Part shown: one piece after another, positions 1 through 7,500 of the stretch
Numbering within the stretch: the first letter of the stretch is position 1
Layout: every line of letters begins with the position of its first letter
Source: Planctomycetaceae bacterium TMED10
GTDB taxonomy: Bacteria > Planctomycetota > Planctomycetia > Pirellulales > UBA7805
NCBI GenBank assembly: GCA_002168195.1
Contig: NHBP01000041.1
Span: 54,288 to 61,787 of the forward strand
Length of the DNA stretch: 7,500 nucleotides
Direction of reading: 5' to 3'
Translations under genes and position numbers: made by a program
The notes under the pieces: model-generated
Told to the model about the DNA's origin: nothing
The model's input: the letters and a program-made list of their open reading frames with translations, nothing else
Database searches by the model: none

Positions 1-2818
1 TGAGGATAACACGTCCAGTCACGAGGAAGCCCTGCTACGCATTTATCAACGATTGCGACCTGGCAATCCTCCTCAGCTGGAAAAAGCCCGGGCATTATTT
101 ACTGAAAAATTCTTTGATACCAACCGTTATCGACTCGGCAAAGTAGGCCGGTTTCGAATTAATCGTAAGCTTGGCCTTAAAGTTTCCGAAAACGAGATGA
201 CTTTGCGGCCTGACGACCTGCTTTCTTCAATCAGATATCTCATTCGGCTCGTCGGTAACGATCCAGCTGTTCAGTTGGACGATATCGATCACCTGAGCAA
301 TCGACGATTGCGGACGATCGATGAATTGGCGAGCGATGAAATGCGTAAAGGGTTCCTCAAGCTGCGACGAACGGTCCAAGAGCGGATGAGCCTCAAAGAT
401 CAGGAGGATATGACTCCCAGAAGCCTAATTAACCCCAAGAGCATCTCAGCTGCGATTGAATATTTCTTTGGTCGCGGTGAACTCTCCCAAGTCGTAGACC
501 AGACCAATCCCCTCTCGATGCTAACGCATGAAAGACGACTTTCAGCCCTGGGGCCGGGTGGACTGAATCGTAAACGGGCAGGGTTTGAAGTGCGCGATGT
601 GCACATCTCGCACTATGGACGTATTTGTCCGATCGAAACTCCCGAAGGAACAAACATTGGTCTGATTTCGTCACTCGCTATGTATTCCACAGTGGATGAA
701 TACGGATTCTTGGTGACTCCCTATCGTAAGATAAAGGGTGCGAAGTTAACCGACGAAGTGGTTTGGTTACGAGCGGACGAAGAAGCGGAGGCTTATGTTG
801 CGCCTGCCGATGCGGCGACCCGTGACGGCAAACTTACTGCAGCGAATCTTGTAGCACGCCATTTGGGTGATTTTGAACTTGTATCTGCAGAACAAATTGA
901 ATACATCGACGTGGCTCCTAGTCAAATGGTTGGCGTTTCCGCTGGGCTCATCCCCTTTCTCGAACACGACGATGCGAACCGAGCTTTGATGGGTTCCAAT
1001 ATGCAGCGACAGGCCGTACCCCTGCTTGTGGCAGAGCCTCCGATTGTTGCCACCGGCATGGAAAAGAGTGTTGCCGTGGATTCCAGTATGGTGATCCGCG
1101 CCCGACGTGCCGGAACGGTGAGCTACGTGGACGCGGATCGGATTGAGGTTGGCAATGAAGTCTACCCAATGCGGAAGTTTGTCGGACTCAATGAGCGAAC
1201 CTGTCAAAACCAGAAGCCTATTATCACTCTCGGTCAACGAGTTGAAAAAGGCGATGTGCTGGCTGATGGTGCGGCAACTCGCAATGGAGAACTCGCATTG
1301 GGGCGCAATGTGCTCGTCGCCTTTATGACTTTTGATGGCTACAACTTTGAAGACGCGATTATTATCAGTGAAGAGCTTGTCAAAGAGGACTCGTATACAT
1401 CGATTCACATTGAAGAGTACGACATTGAGATTCGCGAGACTAAATTGGGGCGAGAAGAATTCACACGCGATATTCCGAATGTAAGTGAAAAAGCTCTGCG
1501 AAACCTGGATGAGAATGGGATCGTCGATATCGGAACCTATGTCCGACCGGGTGATATTCTCGTTGGAAAAGTTTCTCCAAAATCAAAAAGTGAATTGACG
1601 CCGGAAGAAAAACTGCTCCATGCTATTTTTGGACGAGCGGGTGAAGATGTAAAAAATGACTCGCTTGACGTACCGTCCGGCGTTGAAGGCATTGTCATTG
1701 ATACGCAAAAATTCTCGCGGCGAATGAGCCTCTCGGATGAAGAACGAAAGACATTTGAGAAAACGCTGAAAGAAATTGAATCGCGGGGGAATACCCAGAT
1801 TGCCGAAGCGTTCACGCGCATGCTGGAAGAGATTCGTGAAATTATCGGTCGACCTGCAACGGCCGATGATGGTACTCCACTCTCTGCCGATCAAGACCCC
1901 AAGTTTTTGGCTGAAATCGCACCGCGGTTCAATATTGCATCGCTCAATCTTCGTAGCGAACAGAAAATTGAAGCGGTAAATAAAGTCTATAAGCAATACG
2001 CCCCCTTGGTTGAAGAAGCAATCGATCAGCGTGATCGCGAACTGAATTCGATGAAGCGGGGAGATGAATTACGAAGCGGCGTATTGCAAATGGTCAAGGT
2101 TTACATCGCAACGAAGCGGTGTATTTCCACTGGCGACAAAATGGCAGGCCGTCACGGTAATAAGGGTGTGATTGGAAAAATACTTCCGCAAGAAGACATG
2201 CCATTTTTGGCTGATGGAACACCGGTTCAGATCATGCTCAATCCGCTGGGCGTTCCGAGCCGAATGAATGTCGGTCAAATCCTGGAAACTCACTTGGGAT
2301 GGGCGGCATCGAAACTCGATTACCAGGCAGTCACTCCGGTATTCAATGGTGCTACGGAAGACATAATCCAGGAGCAGCTTAAGGACGCCGGACTACCAAC
2401 GACCGGAAAGGCACAACTCTTTGACGGACGCACCGGCGAACCGTTTGAGCAAGAAACAACGGTCGGTTACATCTACATGCTCAAACTGCACCATCTCGTC
2501 GACGAGAAGGTGCATGCCCGTAGCACGGGACCTTACTCGTTAATCACGCAGCAGCCTTTGGGCGGAAAAGCACGCTTTGGTGGTCAACGATTCGGTGAAA
2601 TGGAAGTATGGGCTCTGGAGGCATACGGTGCCGCTTATATTCTCCAGGAACTGTTGACCGTAAAGAGTGACGATGTTGAAGGGAGAACGAAAATTTACGA
2701 ATCGATGGTCAAGGGTGAAAACACGCTCGAAGCTGGCACACCCGCTAGCTTCGATGTTCTCACTAATGAAATTCGTGGACTTGGACTCAATATGCAATTG
2801 GAAAAACGACGGATATAA
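1..2818 (+). CDS. rpoB: RNA polymerase beta subunit, 5'-truncated by the window edge
   Basis: This is the beta subunit of RNA polymerase, which with beta' forms the active-site cleft for transcription. The reading frame is already open at base 2 and runs 938 codons to the TAA at 2816-2818. By comparison with E. coli RpoB (1342 aa), about 350 N-terminal residues lie upstream, so no start is present; the TTG at 53 is internal. In order I see LRPGNPP (53-73), the Rif region (464-664), NFEDAIII (1340-1363), the flap with DTKLG-like ETKLG and GDILVGKV (about 1430-1577), a variable helical stretch (about 1715-2062), the near-invariant [12 protein letters not shown] (2132-2167) that contributes basic active-site residues, [11 protein letters not shown] (2237-2269), and the C-terminal [12 protein letters not shown] (2603-2638) and KSDD clamp segment. 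The C-terminus is complete and ends LEKRRI. rpoC follows after 148 bp. No frameshift or lost motif is visible. Identity is certain. Confidence 0.98.
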   Translation, partial: EDNTSSHEEALLRIYQRLRPGNPPQLEKARALFTEKFFDTNRYRLGKVGRFRINRKLGLKVSENEMTLRPDDLLSSIRYLIRLVGNDPAVQLDDIDHLSNRRLRTIDELASDEMRKGFLKLRRTVQERMSLKDQEDMTPRSLINPKSISAAIEYFFGRGELSQVVDQTNPLSMLTHERRLSALGPGGLNRKRAGFEVRDVHISHYGRICPIETPEGTNIGLISSLAMYSTVDEYGFLVTPYRKIKGAKLTDEVVWLRADEEAEAYVAPADAATRDGKLTAANLVARHLGDFELVSAEQIEYIDVAPSQMVGVSAGLIPFLEHDDANRALMGSNMQRQAVPLLVAEPPIVATGMEKSVAVDSSMVIRARRAGTVSYVDADRIEVGNEVYPMRKFVGLNERTCQNQKPIITLGQRVEKGDVLADGAATRNGELALGRNVLVAFMTFDGYNFEDAIIISEELVKEDSYTSIHIEEYDIEIRETKLGREEFTRDIPNVSEKALRNLDENGIVDIGTYVRPGDILVGKVSPKSKSELTPEEKLLHAIFGRAGEDVKNDSLDVPSGVEGIVIDTQKFSRRMSLSDEERKTFEKTLKEIESRGNTQIAEAFTRMLEEIREIIGRPATADDGTPLSADQDPKFLAEIAPRFNIASLNLRSEQKIEAVNKVYKQYAPLVEEAIDQRDRELNSMKRGDELRSGVLQMVKVYIATKRCISTGDKMAGRHGNKGVIGKILPQEDMPFLADGTPVQIMLNPLGVPSRMNVGQILETHLGWAASKLDYQAVTPVFNGATEDIIQEQLKDAGLPTTGKAQLFDGRTGEPFEQETTVGYIYMLKLHHLVDEKVHARSTGPYSLITQQPLGGKARFGGQRFGEMEVWALEAYGAAYILQELLTVKSDDVEGRTKIYESMVKGENTLEAGTPASFDVLTNEIRGLGLNMQLEKRRI
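464..664 (+). other. rpoB: Rifampicin-binding (Rif cluster I-II) segment of rpoB
   Basis: This segment encodes the fork and rifampicin-pocket region, from FFGRGELSQ to [12 protein letters not shown]. In E. coli numbering the main resistance positions are of the sensitive type: Q513 (488), D516 (497), S522 (515), H526 (527), R529 (536), S531 (542) and L533 (548). Differences from E. coli include S508R (473), F514V (491), M515V (494) and N518T (503). N518T is common in rifampicin-sensitive bacteria such as Bacillus. The VV pair at 514/515 replaces the usual FM and may mark the lineage. What it means for drug binding is inference only. Confidence 0.9.
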
Positions 2819-2832
2819 ACAACGTCATTTTT
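2802..2832 (+). repeat. Imperfect inverted repeat spanning the rpoB stop codon
   Basis: Bases 2802-2811 (AAAAACGACG) can pair with 2823-2832 (CGTCATTTTT) at 9 of 10 positions; the only mismatch is C2807/A2827. The loop of 11 bases holds the TAA stop of rpoB. A T-run (2828-2833) forms the 3' end. The shape resembles an A-tract/stem/T-tract intrinsic terminator, but the GC-containing stem is only 4 bp. Strong termination is therefore unlikely, and it would cut off rpoC. A weak attenuator, a pause or processing site, or chance are all possible. Confidence 0.35.
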
Positions 2833-2895
2833 TCGGAAATTTAAAATACTTACACACATAAACAATCCTCGAAAATGAGGGAATTTATTCGCGCC

Positions 2896-2929
2896 GCAGT
2901 TCGACTGAGAGTGATTAAAACGGAACTGC
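2896..2929 (+). repeat. 7-bp perfect inverted repeat in the rpoC leader
   Basis: GCAGTTC (2896-2902) is the exact reverse complement of GAACTGC (2923-2929), separated by 20 bases. In RNA this would give a small stem-loop ending 22 bases upstream of the rpoC Shine-Dalgarno sequence. There is no T-run after it, so it is not a terminator. The spacer is longer than in many tightly coupled operons, which leaves room for such an element. A 7-bp repeat can arise by chance, and function is not shown. Confidence 0.3.
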
Positions 2930-2951
2930 TGAGGCAAATAATTCTCGAGTG

Positions 2952-2957
2952 AAGGAG
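2952..2957 (+). promoter_or_regulatory. Shine-Dalgarno sequence of rpoC
   Basis: AAGGAG lies 9 bases before the ATG at 2967, a good anti-16S match at normal spacing. An in-frame TAA (2964-2966) stands immediately before that ATG, so translation cannot begin further upstream in this frame. The two facts together fix the rpoC start. Confidence 0.85.
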
Positions 2958-2966
2958 ATCTGGTAA

Positions 2967-5900
2967 ATGAGCATTGGTGAAGGCTCTTACGACCGTATCA
3001 ACGATTATGCGTCGGTAAAAATCAGTTTGGCCAGACCACACGATATTCGTAGTTGGTCATTCGGCGAGGTCAAAAAACCGGAGACGATTAATTATCGTAC
3101 CTACCGACCTGAAAAAGATGGTCTCTTCTGCGAGAAGATTTTTGGACCTGAGAAAGATTGGGAATGCTCCTGCGGCAAGTACCGGGGCATGAAATATAAG
3201 GGCATGATTTGCGACCGCTGTGGGGTAAAGATTACCCACAGTCGAGTGCGACGGAAGCGGATGGGGCATATCGAGCTTGCAGCTCCAATCGTCCATATCT
3301 GGTTTTTCAAAGCGATGCCTAGTCGTTTGGGTAATTTCCTTGCCATGAAAACGACCAGCCTCGAAAAAGTGATCTACTTCCAGGACTACGTCGTTACAGA
3401 TGCGGGTGATACACCATTAAAAAAGCAGCAACTGTTAACCGAGGAAGAATACCGTACGGCCTTGAATGACTACGGTGAGGGTTCTTTTGAAGCCTATATG
3501 GGTGCTGAAGCAATCCATAAATTAATGCTGGGCCTGGATCTGGTGCAGCTTTCTGAAGAACTCCGCGGAGAACTGGCGACCACCGGTTCAAAACAGAAAG
3601 AAAAAGAGTTGATTAACCGACTCAAAATTGTTGAGTCGATTCGGGACAGCGACAACAAGCCCGAATGGATGGTTTTGGATGTCATTCCTGTCATTCCACC
3701 TGACCTCCGGCCGCTTGTCTTGCTTGACTCGGGCAACTTTGCGACGAGTGATCTCAATGACCTCTATCGCCGGATTATCAACCGTAACAATCGTTTAAAA
3801 AAATTGGTCGATCTCAATGCGCCTGAGGTCATCATTCGTAATGAAAAACGAATGCTACAACAGTCGGTTGACGCACTGTTCGACAATAATCGGTGCAAGC
3901 GACCTGTATTAGGAAGTAGCAACCGGCCGCTAAAATCTTTGACCGACATGATCAAGGGTAAACAGGGCCGATTCCGTGAAAACCTCCTTGGTAAACGGGT
4001 CGATTATTCCGCACGAAGTGTGATTGTCGTCGGACCGAAGTTGAAATTGCATCAATGTGGACTTCCCAAAAAGATTGCGCTCGAGTTATTTCAGCCGTTC
4101 ATTATTCGCCGACTTAAGGAATTAGGTCACGCCGATACGATTAAAAGCGCAAAGAAGATGCTTGAGCGAAAAGATGAAGAGGTTTGGGATATCCTCGAAG
4201 AAGTTATTCGCAATCATCCGGTCCTGCTCAACCGTGCCCCGACACTCCATCGAATGGGTATCCAAGCTTTTGAACCGGTGCTCGTTGAAGGCAACGCCAT
4301 TTTATTGCATCCGCTCGTTTGCAAAGGATTTAATGCCGACTTTGACGGGGATCAAATGGCAGTGCATCTCCCACTGTCGATCGAAGCCCAGGTAGAAGCC
4401 CACACCCTGATGATGTCGGTACACAATATTTTTAGTCCATCCAGTGGAGCCCCGGTCATCAGCCCCTCTCAGGATGCGGTCATGGGATCGTACTATCTCA
4501 CCGTTGCAATTCCCGACCGCAAGGGAGATGGAATGATCTTTGCCTCAACCGATGAGGTCACGTTGGCCTACTCGTTAGGGGCCGTCGACACTCATGCAAA
4601 AATTAAAGTCAAAATGCCGGCAGGCACACGGGTTCGCAGTGAAGCAGAGGATGACCCATTCGAGGCTACGATGGTGGACACCACAGTAGGTCGTGTGATT
4701 TTCAACTCAGCGCTTCCAGAGGGAATGGCCTATTACAACCTGCCGATGCGTAGTGGCGAATTGGCTCGGGTCATTTCAGATTGCTATCAGGAACTAGGCC
4801 GAAGAGCAACCATCGTGCTACTGGATGATATGAATCGCATGGGTTTCCGGGAGGCGACTCGAAGCGGCCTATCTTTCGCCACCGACGATCTGATTACGCC
4901 AGAGGCAAAAGAATCGGTTATTGGTGACGCCGAGAAGAATGTACTGAAGACGAACAAACTTTACGCGCGTGGAATTATCACCGAAGGTGAGCGTTATAAC
5001 CAAGTTCTTGATTGCTGGACGCATGCACGCGAAGAAATTACCAAGGCCATGATGGCAGAACTGGAAACTGACTATCGTCAAGATGGCTATGTGAATCCCA
5101 TCTACTTGATGGCGATCTCTGGTGCTCGAGGTGGTGTTGAACAAATTCGACAACTCGCAGGCATGCGAGGGCTGATGGCCAAGCCATCCGGGAAAATTAT
5201 CGAAACCCCGATTAAGGCAAATTTCCGCGAAGGGCTTTCCGTACTGGAGTACTTCAGTTCGACACACGGTGCTCGCAAGGGTCTTGCCGACACCGCACTT
5301 AAGACGGCTGACTCGGGTTACCTCACTCGAAAACTTGCTGACGTGGCACAGAATGTGGTAATCACCATGCATGACTGTGGCACAACCCAGGGAATCACGA
5401 AGGGAATTATCTATCGTGGCGAGAAGGTTGATATTCGTCTCGCGGACTCGATCAAAGGTCGGGTTAGCCGAACCAACATCGTTAATCCGATTACGGACGC
5501 AGCGATCGTGCGGGACGGCGAGATGATCACGATTGACATCGCAAGGCAAATCGAAAATCTTGGATTAGAAAAGATCCAGGTCCGGAGCCCGATGACCTGC
5601 GAAGCCCCACTGGGAATTTGCCGCTCATGTTATGGCATGGACCTTTCAACCGGTTCGATGGTTGAAGAGGGTATGGCTGTCGGTATCATCGCTGCTCAAA
5701 GTATTGGTGAACCGGGAACACAGTTGACAATGCGTACCTTCCACATTGGTGGTGTCGGTCAGCATGATGTTGAAAAGAGCGAAATCCGTGCAACAAAGGC
5801 GGGAACGGTTCAATACACCCGGTTAAAGGTCGTGGTCAACCAGGAGGGTGCGAACATTGTGCTGGCCCGAAATGGTGAAATCACCATCCTCGACCCTAAG

Positions 5901-7500
5901 GATCGCGAATTGGAAAAATTTGAGATCCCGACCGGAGCCACTTTATTGGTCGATGAAAAAGCAGATGTCAAAGCGGGAGAGGTTATCTGCCAGTGGGATC
6001 CTCATAGCATCCCCATTCTTGCTGAGGTTAACGGAAAGGTCCGCTACGAGGACGTACGGGAAGGCGACACCATGCGTCTGGAAAAAGACGTTAGTGGCCA
6101 CGTTCGTCGAGTCATCACCGAACACAAAGGTGATTTGCATCCGCAAGTTGTGCTGGAGGATAGCGAGGGCAAAACTCTCGACTTTTACTATCTCCCGGAA
6201 CGTGCAAATATCGAAGTCAATGAAGGTGATGCCATCAGTCCCGGAACGCTGCTCGCCAAAACTCCTCGCGAAGCTTCTGGAACGCAGGACATCACTGGGG
6301 GACTACCTCGTGTAACGGAAATTTTTGAAGCTCGGAAACCAAAAGATCCCGCGGTGATCGCTGAAATTGATGGCGTCGTGGAGTTGCTTGGTGAAAAACG
6401 TCGTGGCAAGCGGACACTTGTTGTTCGCAGTGCAAGTGGAATTGAGAAAGAACATCTCATTTCTCACGGGAAGCATTTACGCGTCCACGCAGGAGATGAA
6501 GTGCGAGCGGGTGAATCATTAGTTGATGGTCCTCTGGTGCCACATGACATCTTGCGTGTTTCTGGCGAGGAAGCCGTCCAGCAATATCTCACTCGCGAAA
6601 TTCAGAATGTTTATCGTTCACAGCGTGTAGAAATCAATGACAAGCATGTTGAAATCATCGTTTCTCAGATGCTTCGTAAAGTCAAAATTGAATCGGCTGG
6701 TGACACGAAACTGTTGCGTGGGAACGTATTAGATAAGTTTGAATTCCGCCAACATAACGATGGCCTTGCAGATTGTGTCAAAATTACTGAGATCGGTGAC
6801 AGCGAATACGCTTTGGGCAGCGTCGTTCCCAAAGAGGCTTTGCAACAAGCCAACGCACAGATTGAAGCGTTGGGCGGTGAAGTCGCCAAGGGCTCGAAAC
6901 CTAAACCGGCAACTGCGAGCACCCAATTGTTAGGGATTACAAAGGCGTCGGTGCAGAGTAGTAGCTTTATCTCCGCTGCGAGTTTCCAAGAAACCACAAA
7001 GGTGCTAACTGAGGCAGCGCTCTCAGGAAAAGTAGACCGCTTAGTGGGGCTGAAAGAAAATGTCATTCTCGGACACCTGGTACCGGCTGGAACAGGCTTC
7101 CACTCCTTCCAGGACTCGGAAGTCCGCATCAGGCCTGAAGCGCTCGAGGCACTTACGGCTGAAAAAGATCTCGTACTCTCCCGCTCTTTCCCATTACTGG
7201 ATGCAGCCATTGAATCGGGGGAGGGTGGTAGCAGCGATGAAACGCAAGCTGTTGCGACGCTCGACATGGAATCGCTGAGTCCTCAGCCTCTGAGTGGTAT
7301 CGAAGAATCGACCATTGACCAGCCCCTGATGCAGGTACCAAGTAGCGTTGAGGAACATGGTCTAGGCGGGCTTGGAATGGATCCATCCGTTCGTGACGTA
7401 TCCACGGTTGACACGGTTACTGGAGGTACCCCGGAGGGTATCGCAGGCATCGTCTCCGAAGTGACTACTCCTCCGGACCCCATTTCGACAACCTACAGTT
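2967..7500 (+). CDS. rpoC: RNA polymerase beta' subunit, 3' end beyond the window
   Basis: This is the beta' subunit, which carries the catalytic centre of RNA polymerase. The frame is open for 1511 codons from ATG 2967 and has no stop in the window. Zinc site 1 is C67, C69, C82, C85 (CSC and CDRC). Next come [15 protein letters not shown] (31-45), KPEWM and PPDLRPL (231-250), [10 protein letters not shown] with switch 2 (342-351), and NRAPTLHR (422-429). The catalytic NADFDGD is at 456-462 (4332-4352); its D458, D460 and D462 bind Mg. The bridge helix (about 767-795) contains [13 protein letters not shown]. Zinc site 2 is C804, C878, C885, C888. The trigger loop holds M922, R923 and H926 and is interrupted by SI3 (about 931-1104), resuming at DITGGLPRV. 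The conserved C-terminal part includes LLGITKAS (1321-1328), SFQETTKVL and GLKENV (1361-1366). Collinearity with E. coli is close: GLKENV is near residue 1346 there. Beyond it an acidic tail is still open at the edge, against an E. coli total of 1407. All key catalytic and zinc residues are intact. It is probably cotranscribed with rpoB. Confidence 0.98.
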   Translation, partial: MSIGEGSYDRINDYASVKISLARPHDIRSWSFGEVKKPETINYRTYRPEKDGLFCEKIFGPEKDWECSCGKYRGMKYKGMICDRCGVKITHSRVRRKRMGHIELAAPIVHIWFFKAMPSRLGNFLAMKTTSLEKVIYFQDYVVTDAGDTPLKKQQLLTEEEYRTALNDYGEGSFEAYMGAEAIHKLMLGLDLVQLSEELRGELATTGSKQKEKELINRLKIVESIRDSDNKPEWMVLDVIPVIPPDLRPLVLLDSGNFATSDLNDLYRRIINRNNRLKKLVDLNAPEVIIRNEKRMLQQSVDALFDNNRCKRPVLGSSNRPLKSLTDMIKGKQGRFRENLLGKRVDYSARSVIVVGPKLKLHQCGLPKKIALELFQPFIIRRLKELGHADTIKSAKKMLERKDEEVWDILEEVIRNHPVLLNRAPTLHRMGIQAFEPVLVEGNAILLHPLVCKGFNADFDGDQMAVHLPLSIEAQVEAHTLMMSVHNIFSPSSGAPVISPSQDAVMGSYYLTVAIPDRKGDGMIFASTDEVTLAYSLGAVDTHAKIKVKMPAGTRVRSEAEDDPFEATMVDTTVGRVIFNSALPEGMAYYNLPMRSGELARVISDCYQELGRRATIVLLDDMNRMGFREATRSGLSFATDDLITPEAKESVIGDAEKNVLKTNKLYARGIITEGERYNQVLDCWTHAREEITKAMMAELETDYRQDGYVNPIYLMAISGARGGVEQIRQLAGMRGLMAKPSGKIIETPIKANFREGLSVLEYFSSTHGARKGLADTALKTADSGYLTRKLADVAQNVVITMHDCGTTQGITKGIIYRGEKVDIRLADSIKGRVSRTNIVNPITDAAIVRDGEMITIDIARQIENLGLEKIQVRSPMTCEAPLGICRSCYGMDLSTGSMVEEGMAVGIIAAQSIGEPGTQLTMRTFHIGGVGQHDVEKSEIRATKAGTVQYTRLKVVVNQEGANIVLARNGEITILDPKDRELEKFEIPTGATLLVDEKADVKAGEVICQWDPHSIPILAEVNGKVRYEDVREGDTMRLEKDVSGHVRRVITEHKGDLHPQVVLEDSEGKTLDFYYLPERANIEVNEGDAISPGTLLAKTPREASGTQDITGGLPRVTEIFEARKPKDPAVIAEIDGVVELLGEKRRGKRTLVVRSASGIEKEHLISHGKHLRVHAGDEVRAGESLVDGPLVPHDILRVSGEEAVQQYLTREIQNVYRSQRVEINDKHVEIIVSQMLRKVKIESAGDTKLLRGNVLDKFEFRQHNDGLADCVKITEIGDSEYALGSVVPKEALQQANAQIEALGGEVAKGSKPKPATASTQLLGITKASVQSSSFISAASFQETTKVLTEAALSGKVDRLVGLKENVILGHLVPAGTGFHSFQDSEVRIRPEALEALTAEKDLVLSRSFPLLDAAIESGEGGSSDETQAVATLDMESLSPQPLSGIEESTIDQPLMQVPSSVEEHGLGGLGMDPSVRDVSTVDTVTGGTPEGIAGIVSEVTTPPDPISTTYS
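5757..6278 (+). other. rpoC: SI3 insertion within the beta' trigger loop
   Basis: Residues about 931-1104 separate the two arms of the trigger loop ([11 protein letters not shown] before, DITGGLPRV after). The segment aligns along its length with E. coli SI3 (188 residues): [37 protein letters not shown] and the LPERANIEV region all have counterparts. It is about 174 residues, so roughly 14 shorter. In E. coli, SI3 consists of two sandwich-barrel hybrid motifs and affects pausing and catalysis. Its presence excludes lineages that lack SI3, such as Firmicutes and Thermus. The boundaries are approximate. Confidence 0.85.
6681..6854 (+). repeat. rpoC: Approximate 32-residue internal duplication in beta' C-terminal region
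   Basis: Residues 1239-1264 (6681-6758) and 1271-1296 (6777-6854) align without gaps at 10 of 26 positions, with a period of 32 residues. Shared positions are VKI, GD, G, V, K, Q and N; further similar pairs are T/S, L/V and R/Q. Both copies begin with the same nine bases, GTCAAAATT. The first copy matches the normal GD..L.G.....F...N element found in other RpoC proteins. The second is additional to E. coli, where the distance from this GD-like element to LLGITKAS is about 40 residues shorter. I recall a comparable second GDS element in Bacteroidetes RpoC, so it may be an old lineage-variable module. Confidence 0.55.
7101..7500 (+). other. rpoC: Extended acidic, probably disordered C-terminal tail of beta'
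   Basis: After the conserved [10 protein letters not shown] the frame continues from residue 1379 to at least 1511. E. coli has about 45 residues after the same point. In residues 1401-1511 I count 19 acidic residues against 2 basic ones (R1406, R1476), with no lysine, cysteine or tryptophan, and many S, T, P and G. This composition suggests a disordered tail. It lies next to the region that contacts omega in known structures. The frame and base composition stay continuous with the gene, and I see no sign of a frameshift. Its end is outside the window. Confidence 0.75.

Noticed and set aside
53..55. TTG at 53 as the start of rpoB
   Set aside because: The frame is open upstream to base 2, and the upstream residues (ALLRIYQR) match the family, so this codon is internal.
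767..1408. 213-codon reading frame on the reverse strand inside rpoB
   Set aside because: It lies wholly antisense to highly conserved rpoB sequence. Its predicted protein has no recognisable motif and is unusually rich in His, Arg and Cys, as expected of a shadow frame.
2819..2850. Possible promoter with a TAAAAT -10 box at 2842-2847
   Set aside because: No convincing -35 box stands at the right spacing, and AT-rich spacers often contain such hexamers by chance.
2867..2880. CCTC-GAAAAT-GAGG mini hairpin in the spacer
   Set aside because: The stem is only 4 bp (5 with a T-G wobble) and is not followed by a T-run. It is too weak to call a terminator.
4002..4019. DYSARS in place of E. coli DYSGRS next to switch 2 of beta'
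   Set aside because: Alanine at this position also occurs in other bacterial lineages and in eukaryotic RPB1 (DFSART), so it is normal family variation.
4869..5549. 226-codon reading frame on the reverse strand inside rpoC
   Set aside because: It is antisense to the conserved bridge-helix region of rpoC and shows no domain or family resemblance.
5848..6315. 155-codon forward reading frame inside rpoC
   Set aside because: It is a different frame of the SI3-coding region. The rpoC frame is unbroken there and matches the family throughout, so this is a shadow, not a frameshift.
6665..7267. 200-codon reverse-strand reading frame opposite the end of rpoC
   Set aside because: Its Ser-rich, low-complexity translation is a by-product of the rpoC sequence on the other strand. 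I see no start context or family signal.

Overview
The window is an ordinary piece of the bacterial core genome: the 3' two thirds of rpoB, a 148-bp spacer, and rpoC from its start codon to beyond the right edge. Both genes are on the + strand in the usual order. Together they encode most of the two large subunits (beta and beta') that form the catalytic core of RNA polymerase. I see no mobile element, CRISPR array, RNA gene, defence or biosynthetic system. I do not think a new biological system is present here.

Organism: a Gram-negative-type bacterium of mid GC content. The separate rpoB and rpoC genes, the SI3 insertion inside the beta' trigger loop, Rif-region residues such as [10 protein letters not shown], and the long acidic beta' tail together suggest a planctomycete or another member of the Planctomycetes-Verrucomicrobia-Chlamydiae group. 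This assignment rests on family knowledge and remembered sequences, not on a search, and confidence is moderate (about 0.6).

Layout: bases 1-2818 are rpoB, lacking about 350 N-terminal codons by comparison with E. coli. Bases 2819-2966 are the spacer. It has an imperfect inverted repeat over the rpoB stop, a 7-bp inverted repeat near its end, and a good Shine-Dalgarno sequence. Bases 2967-7500 are rpoC: 1511 codons with no stop before the window ends.

The two subunits clamp the DNA between them. Beta supplies the rifampicin-pocket, fork and flap regions. Beta' supplies the Mg-binding NADFDGD motif, bridge helix, trigger loop and two zinc sites, all intact here. The features worth a second look lie in the lineage-variable parts of beta': an approximate 32-residue internal duplication near the C-terminus, and an acidic, almost lysine- and arginine-free tail of more than 110 residues. 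Most long reverse-strand and alternative-frame reading frames are shadows of these two genes.
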